Below, piece by piece: positions 6,206 through 11,033 of a stretch of DNA of 11,033 nt. A program made the position numbers and the translations under genes. Under the pieces are notes generated by a model, which was not told where the DNA came from, made no database searches, and worked only from the letters and a program-made list of their open reading frames with translations. Source of the DNA: Pseudomonadota bacterium (GTDB lineage Bacteria > Pseudomonadota > Gammaproteobacteria > Steroidobacterales > Steroidobacteraceae); NCBI GenBank assembly GCA_021808195.1, contig JAKBCE010000081.1:1-11033 (forward strand), written 5' to 3'. The stretch's first letter is position 1; every line of letters begins with the position of its first letter.

Positions 6206-7997
6206 ATCGCCAGCCGCACTACGGCTCGAGACGGTCTCACACGCGTTCGTGAGCGCGGGCCGAACCACCTCCGCGCTGAAAGACCTGACGGCTCATGCGG
6301 AGCGCGGAACGATTACCGGCCTGATCGGTCCGGATGGCGCAGGGAAAACGACGCTCATGCGTCTTGTGGCCGGGCTGTTGAAAGTGCAGAGCGGCCGCAT
6401 CGAGGTCCTCGGAATCGACGTGGCCCGAGATCCGGATGAAGCGCGGACGCACATCGGGTACATGCCGCAGCGATTCGGGCTGTATGAGGACCTCACTGTC
6501 CGCGAGAATCTGGCTCTCTACGCAAACGTGCAGAACGTCGCACCCTCAGAACGCGAGTCGCGAGGGAGCGAGCTGCTGCACATGACCGGCCTCGGGCCGT
6601 TCCTGGGACGGCTCGCCGGGCGACTCTCCGGCGGAATGAAGCAGAAGCTGGGCCTCGCCTGCACGTTGGTGCGCATCCCCGAACTGCTGCTGCTCGATGA
6701 GCCCACCGTCGGGGTCGATCCCGTCTCACGGCGCGAACTCTGGGCGATCATCGCGCATCTGGTGCACACGGAACGGCTGACGGTGATGCTCAGCACGTCC
6801 TACCTCGATGAGGCGGAGCGCTGCCAGAGGGTGCTGGTCCTGCATGAGGGTCAACTCGTTGCGGCCACCGACCCGGCAAGCTTCGCCGCGAGAAGCCGCG
6901 GGCACAGTTTTCACGTGTTGGCCACGGACATCAGCAAACGACAGCTTCAGGAGCAACTGGCGCACGCGCCAGGAGTGCTGGACGCCACCATCCAGGGCGC
7001 ATTCGTGCGCATCGTCACCGAGCCTGGCGCCGCCGCCCCCCCTGACACCCCGGCGCCGGGAGGCGGCCGACTCAGCATTATGGCGGCGCCGCCGCGCTTC
7101 GAAGACAGCTTCATCGCGCAGCTGAAGGAAATTCCTGGGCCTTCGGCGCCGCCGGCACCGGCCGCACGCCACGCGACTCCGGAGGAAGACGGACCCAACG
7201 GCACTCACACGCCTGTGCAACGAGCGAGGTCCGTGAGCGATGGACCGGTCATTCTCGCCGATCACCTGACCCGTCGGTTCGGAGACTTCACCGCCGTCGA
7301 CGCCATCTCATTCGAAGTGAGCCGCGGCGAGATTTTCGGATTGCTGGGCGCCAATGGCGCGGGCAAATCGACGACCTTCCGCATGCTCTGTGGCCTGCTC
7401 CCCGCCTCGGACGGCACGCTGCGGGTGGCCGGGTATGACCTGCGCCGCGCGGCCGCTTCCGCACGTGGTCGCATTGGATACATGGCGCAGAAGTTCTCGC
7501 TGTACGGCGATCTGTCCGTCGCCGAGAACCTGCGCTTCTTCTCGAGTGCCTACCGGCTGCGCAATGCACATCGTCGAACCCGCATCGCGTGGGCGCTCGA
7601 GGAATTCGTGCTCGGTCCGTACGCCGATGTGGTCAGCCGCGATCTGCCACTCGGCTATAAGCAGCGCCTCGCGCTCGCCTGTGCGTTGATGCACGAGCCC
7701 GACATCCTCTTTCTCGATGAGCCGACTTCGGGTGTGGATCCGCTCGCACGACGCGATTTCTGGCGGCGGATCAACGCCCTTGCCGAATCGGGCGTCACGA
7801 TACTCGTAACCACGCACTTCATGGAGGAGGCCGAGTACTGCGACCGGCTCGCGGTCCTCGCGCAAGGCCGGGTGCTCGCCGCGGGCGACCCGGAGACTCT
7901 CAAGACGCACGCCCGCACGGCGCAACTTCCGCAGCCGACCATGGAAGATGCCTTCATTGCGCTGCTGGAGGCGGCCTCGGAGCCGAAAGCCGCATGA
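6189..7997 (+). CDS. YbhF-type double ABC ATPase
   Basis: This 602-residue protein carries two ABC nucleotide-binding domains in one chain and powers the export complex at the cytoplasmic face. Domain 1 has Walker A GPDGAGKTT (47-55), signature LSGGMKQ (146-152) and Walker B LLLLDEP (Asp170, Glu171). Its switch-loop position reads STSY (Tyr205) rather than having a His. Domain 2 has Walker A GANGAGKST (387-395), an altered signature LPLGYKQ (486-492), Walker B ILFLDEP (Asp510, Glu511) and switch His543 in TTHF. Each half ends in an ED-x-FIA motif (305-310 and 586-591), and an Ala/Pro-rich linker (about 280-350) joins them. In a head-to-tail sandwich, one site would be canonical and one degenerate, as recalled for YbhF/RbbA-like proteins. 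The gene overlaps its neighbours on both sides, consistent with coupled translation. Confidence 0.93.
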   Translation: MAEAGESPAALRLETVSHAFVSAGRTTSALKDLTAHAERGTITGLIGPDGAGKTTLMRLVAGLLKVQSGRIEVLGIDVARDPDEARTHIGYMPQRFGLYEDLTVRENLALYANVQNVAPSERESRGSELLHMTGLGPFLGRLAGRLSGGMKQKLGLACTLVRIPELLLLDEPTVGVDPVSRRELWAIIAHLVHTERLTVMLSTSYLDEAERCQRVLVLHEGQLVAATDPASFAARSRGHSFHVLATDISKRQLQEQLAHAPGVLDATIQGAFVRIVTEPGAAAPPDTPAPGGGRLSIMAAPPRFEDSFIAQLKEIPGPSAPPAPAARHATPEEDGPNGTHTPVQRARSVSDGPVILADHLTRRFGDFTAVDAISFEVSRGEIFGLLGANGAGKSTTFRMLCGLLPASDGTLRVAGYDLRRAAASARGRIGYMAQKFSLYGDLSVAENLRFFSSAYRLRNAHRRTRIAWALEEFVLGPYADVVSRDLPLGYKQRLALACALMHEPDILFLDEPTSGVDPLARRDFWRRINALAESGVTILVTTHFMEEAEYCDRLAVLAQGRVLAAGDPETLKTHARTAQLPQPTMEDAFIALLEAASEPKAA

Positions 7998-9115
7998 GCG
8001 AGTCCGTCGAGCGCCTCGGTGGATTGCTGCGCAAGGAAGCCCTGCAGATCTTGCGGGATCCTTCTGCGCTCGCGATCGCGTTTCTACTGCCGGCCATGCT
8101 GCTCGTGATCTTTGGCTACGGCGTCACGCTTGATCCGCACCACGTCCCGCTCGCGGTGGTCGTCGAACAGCCGGACGCCACCACCCAGAGCTTCGTATCC
8201 CAGCTCGGCGGCACGCCGTACTTCACCACCGAGTCCTTCAACACGATTCAGGCCGCCAACCGGGCCTTCGATGCGCGCAAGGTGAGCGGCATCATCTGGA
8301 TGCGCGCGAACTTCGCCCGCGAGCTCACTTCCCGCGGCGATGCGCCGATCGGGGTCATCGTCAACGGCGTCGATGCGAATACCGCACGTCTCATCGAAGG
8401 CTACCTGCGGCAGACCTGGGCCACTTGGCTTGCGGCGCGCAGTCGCTCGCAGGGCCGCTCCATCGGGCTTCCCGTCGAGGTGCAGCCGCGCGTGCGTTTC
8501 AATCCCGCCGTGAGCAGTCGGGACTACCTCGTCCCCGGTCTCATCGCCATCGTGATGACGCTGACCGGCGCGCTGCTGACCGCCCTGGTCATCGCCCGAG
8601 AATGGGAGCGTGGCACGCTCGAGGCGCTGATGGTGACGCGGGCAACGATTCGGGAAATCCTGCTCGCGAAACTACTGCCGTATTTCGTGCTCGGTATGGG
8701 CGGCATGCTGGCGACACTGGTGCTGGCCGTCACGCTGTTCGGAGTGCCCTTCCGAGGATCACTCCTGGTGCTGACGGGCGCCTCGGCCCTGTTCCTGCTG
8801 GCCGCCCTCGGAATGGGCCTCCTCATTTCCAGCGTCGCTCGCAACCAGTTCGTCGCCGGGCAAATCGCCGTCATCGTGACCTTTCTGCCGGCCTTCATCC
8901 TGTCGGGCTTCATATTCGACATCGCCAGCATGCCCTGGCCGATCCAGTTGATTACGCACATCGTCGCGGCCCGCTATTTCGTGGCCATCCTGCAAAGCGA
9001 GTTCCTGGCCGGCGACGTCTGGTCCGTGATCCTCCCGAACGCTCTCGCGCTCGTGATCATGGCGTTCATATTTCTCGGAGCGGCGCGGCTCGGCGCCCGC
9101 AAGCGCCTGGATTGA
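7994..9115 (+). CDS. ABC-2 type permease (YbhS-like)
   Basis: This 373-residue inner-membrane subunit forms half of the exporter's transmembrane channel. It has the ABC-2 layout: one N-terminal membrane segment (about 25-45), a large periplasmic domain (about 46-175), then five more segments (about 180-201, 226-248, 256-280, 288-309, 344-363). The motif FNPAVSSRDYLVPG (169-182) and the cytoplasmic AREWERGTLEALMVT stretch (201-215), which contacts the ATPase in this family, are both present. Start ATG 7994 overlaps the ATPase stop (ATGA), with GGAG at 7979-7982. It is paired with a second, related permease that starts 5 bp downstream, so a heterodimer is expected. Confidence 0.92.
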   Translation: MSESVERLGGLLRKEALQILRDPSALAIAFLLPAMLLVIFGYGVTLDPHHVPLAVVVEQPDATTQSFVSQLGGTPYFTTESFNTIQAANRAFDARKVSGIIWMRANFARELTSRGDAPIGVIVNGVDANTARLIEGYLRQTWATWLAARSRSQGRSIGLPVEVQPRVRFNPAVSSRDYLVPGLIAIVMTLTGALLTALVIAREWERGTLEALMVTRATIREILLAKLLPYFVLGMGGMLATLVLAVTLFGVPFRGSLLVLTGASALFLLAALGMGLLISSVARNQFVAGQIAVIVTFLPAFILSGFIFDIASMPWPIQLITHIVAARYFVAILQSEFLAGDVWSVILPNALALVIMAFIFLGAARLGARKRLD

Positions 9116-9120
9116 AGGGT

Positions 9121-10230
9121 ATGTGGCGAGCCGTATTCGCGCTCATCGTCAAGGAGCTTCTGGCGGTCCTGAAGGATCCGCGCAGCAGGATGGTCCTCGT
9201 CGTTCCCCCGCTGCTGCAACTCATCGTGTTCGGCTACGCGGCGACCTTCGACCTCAGCCGCGTGCCGATTGCGGTCTATGACCAGGATCACAGTCAGGCC
9301 TCGGGCGATCTCGTCGCACAGTTCCTAGGTTCCCGCATTTTCGAGCAGGTCGCCGTGCTCAAGAGTGCGCGTCGGATCACCCCCCTGATCGACTCACGCA
9401 AAGTGGACCTCGTCCTGTCCATCGACCGGCGCTTCACCCGAGATCTCCTGACTCACCGCCCCGCTCCGGTGCAACTGACGGTCGATGGCCGGGATTCGAA
9501 CACGGCCCTGATCATTCTCGGCTACGCCAATTCGATCATCACGAATTTCAGCCTCCGCTGGATGCGCTCGCATGGCGACGTCCGTGCTCCGGCCATTCTT
9601 GACGTTCGTGCCCGATACAATCGAACGCTCAGCTCCCAGTGGTTCATCGTTCCCGGAATCGTCGCGGTGCTGACCCAGGTGGTGACGCTGATGGTGGTGG
9701 GGCTGTCGGTGGCTCGGGAACGTGAAGCGGGCACGTTCGACCAGCTCCTCGTCACACCCTTCACGCAGGGTGAGATTCTGCTCGGCAAAGGTTTGCCAGG
9801 TCTACTCATCGGCACGGTCGAGGCATCGGCCATCATTCTCGCTGCGGTTCTCTGGTTCGACGTGCCGCTGCGCGGGAGCCTGCTCGCGCTCTATCTCGGG
9901 GTGTTCCTGTTCGTGGCGTCCGTCATCGGAATCGGCTTGATGATTTCCTCGATCGCGGTGACTCAGCAGCAGGCCTTGCTCGGCGCATTCCTCTTCATGG
10001 TGCCCTCCATCATCCTCTCGGGGTTTGCGACCCCGATTGCCAACATGCCGACGGTCATCCAGCAACTGACCTGGATCAATCCGATGCGGCACTTTCTCAT
10101 TGTCGTCCGCGGCGTGTTTCTCGAAGGATCGACGCTTCGCGCATTCATGCCGGAATATGCCGCAATGGCCGCCATTGCGGCGGTCAGCCTGTTCGCCGCC
10201 GGATGGCTATTCCGTCGGCGCGTGTATTGA
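9121..10230 (+). CDS. ABC-2 type permease (YbhR-like)
   Basis: This is a 369-residue partner permease with the same plan as the gene before it: a first membrane segment (about 24-44), a periplasmic domain (about 45-172), then five segments (about 175-197, 225-246, 253-277, 286-307, 346-364). The coupling region reads AREREAGTFDQLLVTPF (198-214), and NPMRHFLIVVRGVFLEG (320-336) is the family's C-terminal signature. The start is taken at ATG 9121, five bases after the previous stop, because KELLAVLKDPRSR then aligns with KEALQILRDPSAL of its sister. The frame stays open far upstream inside the sister gene, but that extension has no family features. AAGG lies very close to the ATG, so re-initiation after the previous stop is plausible. 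It is the last gene of the exporter operon. Confidence 0.92.
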   Translation: MWRAVFALIVKELLAVLKDPRSRMVLVVPPLLQLIVFGYAATFDLSRVPIAVYDQDHSQASGDLVAQFLGSRIFEQVAVLKSARRITPLIDSRKVDLVLSIDRRFTRDLLTHRPAPVQLTVDGRDSNTALIILGYANSIITNFSLRWMRSHGDVRAPAILDVRARYNRTLSSQWFIVPGIVAVLTQVVTLMVVGLSVAREREAGTFDQLLVTPFTQGEILLGKGLPGLLIGTVEASAIILAAVLWFDVPLRGSLLALYLGVFLFVASVIGIGLMISSIAVTQQQALLGAFLFMVPSIILSGFATPIANMPTVIQQLTWINPMRHFLIVVRGVFLEGSTLRAFMPEYAAMAAIAAVSLFAAGWLFRRRVY

Positions 10231-10524
10231 GCGCTACGCGCTGCGCGAGCTCATTCACCAGCGGTGTCGCGCCTGCTCGCAATGATGTCGATTCGTCAGG
10301 ATGATGCTGCGCAAAGGCCCGGTAGCGTGTTCATCGCAAGACTCCCGAGGGGCAGCGTCTGTCTGCAATGTCGCCGAGGCCCCTGCGAGACCCTGGGCAT
10401 TCCAGAGCGGATCACGAACATACTGTTCAGAGTGCCTATAGCCACCTGAGCAAGCTCTGGCTCACACCCCATTCGGCGTGAGGGGCGATAGCTGAGGCGG
10501 TAGGTAAGGTGCCAGCGAACACAG

Positions 10525-10545
10525 CCCTCGATGACCTCTCGAGGG
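10525..10545. repeat. 7-bp perfect inverted repeat (hairpin)
   Basis: CCCTCGA and TCGAGGG are separated by seven bases. It lies in the gene-poor region about 295 bp past the exporter's last stop and 300 bp before the antitoxin gene. No U-run follows on either strand, so it is not an obvious intrinsic terminator. Confidence 0.35.
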
Positions 10546-10659
10546 CATCGCCGAGCCGATAGATGGCATCGCTTGTGTCACGGCAAGCTCTGAGAGAAGG
10601 CTCCCGGGAATCACGGTCCTGCGGCCAAAGCTCCAGCGCCAGCCCCAAATCAGCGTATC

Positions 10660-10711
10660 CCTGACACATTCCTGGCACACCCAATCTCGGCGCGGCGCAT
10701 GCCTGGCACAT
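10660..10711. repeat. Three short direct repeats (CCTGRCACAY)
   Basis: The 10-mers CCTGACACAT (10660-10669), CCTGGCACAC (10671-10680) and CCTGGCACAT (10702-10711) lie in direct orientation. The spacing is 11 bp between the first two starts and 31 bp to the third, close to one and three helical turns, so they would lie on similar faces of the helix. They sit 60-110 bp upstream of the antitoxin promoter. They could be regulator sites or chance. Confidence 0.3.
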
Positions 10712-10768
10712 CGATGAATTCGCCCCTCAGATAGGGCACCTGGTTCATTGCGCACCAGTGATCTCGAA

Positions 10769-10797
10769 TTGCATGAGATACGTACTTTCTGTATAAT
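10769..10797 (+). promoter_or_regulatory. Strong sigma70-type promoter of the antitoxin gene
   Basis: TTGCAT (10769-10774) is followed, after exactly 17 bp, by a perfect -10 box TATAAT (10792-10797). It stands in a local AT-rich island 26 bp before the antitoxin ATG. It is the best promoter in the window and would give a short leader containing AGGAG (10809-10813). Confidence 0.8.
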
Positions 10798-10805
10798 TCA
10801 ATTAT
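10793..10805. promoter_or_regulatory. Palindrome over the -10 box, candidate antitoxin operator
   Basis: ATAATT-C-AATTAT is a perfect inverted repeat of 6-bp arms around one base. It covers five of the six -10 bases and the likely transcription start. Phd/YefM antitoxins repress their own promoters by binding palindromes in this position, so autoregulation is likely. The classical YefM core TGTACA is not present, though GTAC occurs nearby (10782-10785). Confidence 0.45.
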
Positions 10806-10822
10806 TGCAGGAGTTCAGTATC

Positions 10823-11033
10823 ATGCGTTCCGAACTGATGGTCACCGTAACCTCGGCCGACTTCCAGCGAAACATCGGGCTGTATCAGGACGAGGCGCTG
10901 AAGAAGCCGGTTGCCATCACCAAGAACGGCCGCCCGCGGACCGTGCTGATCTCGGCCGAGGAATACGAGCGGCTCAAACGGCGTGATCGCCGGGTGATCG
11001 CCGCCGGCGAGGTGTCGGAGCGCCAAATCGCGG
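10823..11033 (+). CDS. Phd/YefM-family antitoxin (3' end beyond window)
   Basis: The frame runs from ATG 10823 to the right edge, giving 70 visible residues. The sequence TSADFQRNIGLYQDEALKKP, then VAITKNGRPRTVLISAEEYERLK, is the characteristic N-terminal DNA-binding and dimerisation fold of Phd/YefM type II antitoxins. The toxin-binding C-terminal part starts near the cut. AGGAG (10809-10813) lies nine bases before the ATG; an in-frame ATG at 10838 is a less likely start. A strong promoter with an overlapping palindrome precedes it, fitting autorepression. A toxin gene (RelE/ParE-, Doc- or PIN-type) is expected just downstream but is not visible, so it could also be a solitary antitoxin. Confidence 0.88.
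   Translation, partial: MRSELMVTVTSADFQRNIGLYQDEALKKPVAITKNGRPRTVLISAEEYERLKRRDRRVIAAGEVSERQIA

Larger units (their letters stand above)
10231..10768. other. Gene-poor region after the exporter operon
   Basis: I see no gene I can support on either strand. Base composition looks less GC-rich and less codon-biased than in the operons. A small hairpin, AGCGC-TAC-GCGCT (10230-10242), touches the last stop codon but has no U-run, so it is a weak terminator candidate. Other structures are CTCAC-N12-GTGAG (10461-10482) and CCCTCGA-N7-TCGAGGG (10525-10545). The best open frame is on the minus strand (10436-10711, 91 codons); it has two Cys near its start and no recognisable domain. Confidence 0.45.

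Noticed and set aside
8425..9120. Upstream extension of the second permease inside the first permease gene
   Set aside because: The 232 extra codons are a shifted-frame shadow of the first permease. The family N-terminus begins at ATG 9121.
1..11033. CRISPR arrays, tRNA or rRNA genes, insertion sequences
   Set aside because: I looked for regularly spaced repeats, tRNA-like T-loop and CCA patterns, and transposase motifs with terminal repeats, and saw none.

Overview
The window is a high-GC chromosomal segment. Its codon use and gene families fit a proteobacterium, most likely gamma- or betaproteobacterial, but no marker fixes the taxon. The theme is defence against toxic compounds: an arsenic-resistance operon lies upstream of, and in the same direction as, a complete five-gene ABC-type tripartite exporter operon. 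These are bracketed by a patatin-like lipoprotein gene cut by the left edge and a Phd/YefM-type antitoxin gene cut by the right edge.

Left edge (1-626). The 5' part of a patatin-like phospholipase gene runs leftward off the window (1-352, minus strand). The 274-bp gap to the first ars gene holds a weak promoter candidate with a TTCGA-N5-TTGAA dyad over its -10 box, then three closely spaced hairpins before the first ribosome binding site. No ArsR-type regulator gene is present.

Arsenic operon (627-3059, plus strand). The order is an ArsI/CadI-type VOC metalloenzyme, an ACR3 arsenite efflux permease, and a fusion of a low-molecular-weight-phosphatase-type arsenate reductase with a C-terminal VOC domain. 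The permease start site overlaps no gene, but its ribosome binding site overlaps the arsI stop; permease and reductase overlap as ATGA. The inferred logic is that arsenate is reduced by the ArsC part and the arsenite is exported by Acr3, while the ArsI-like enzyme deals with trivalent organoarsenicals or binds metal. The fused VOC domain has the metal triad but not the Cys pair of the separate ArsI-like protein, so its role is open.

Gap (3060-3545). There is no convincing gene. The gap holds two small hairpins and a perfect 16-bp palindrome after the ars operon.

Exporter operon (3546-10230, plus strand). It encodes a NodT-type outer-membrane lipoprotein, a HlyD/YbhG-type periplasmic adaptor, a YbhF-type double ATPase and two YbhS/YbhR-type ABC-2 permeases. 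All junctions overlap or are 5 bp apart, which suggests one transcript and one machine spanning both membranes. The substrate cannot be read from the sequence.

Right edge (10231-11033). A gene-poor stretch of more mixed base composition leads to a strong sigma70-like promoter (TTGCAT-N17-TATAAT) with a palindrome over its -10 box. That promoter drives a Phd/YefM antitoxin gene whose end, and presumed toxin partner, lie beyond the window.
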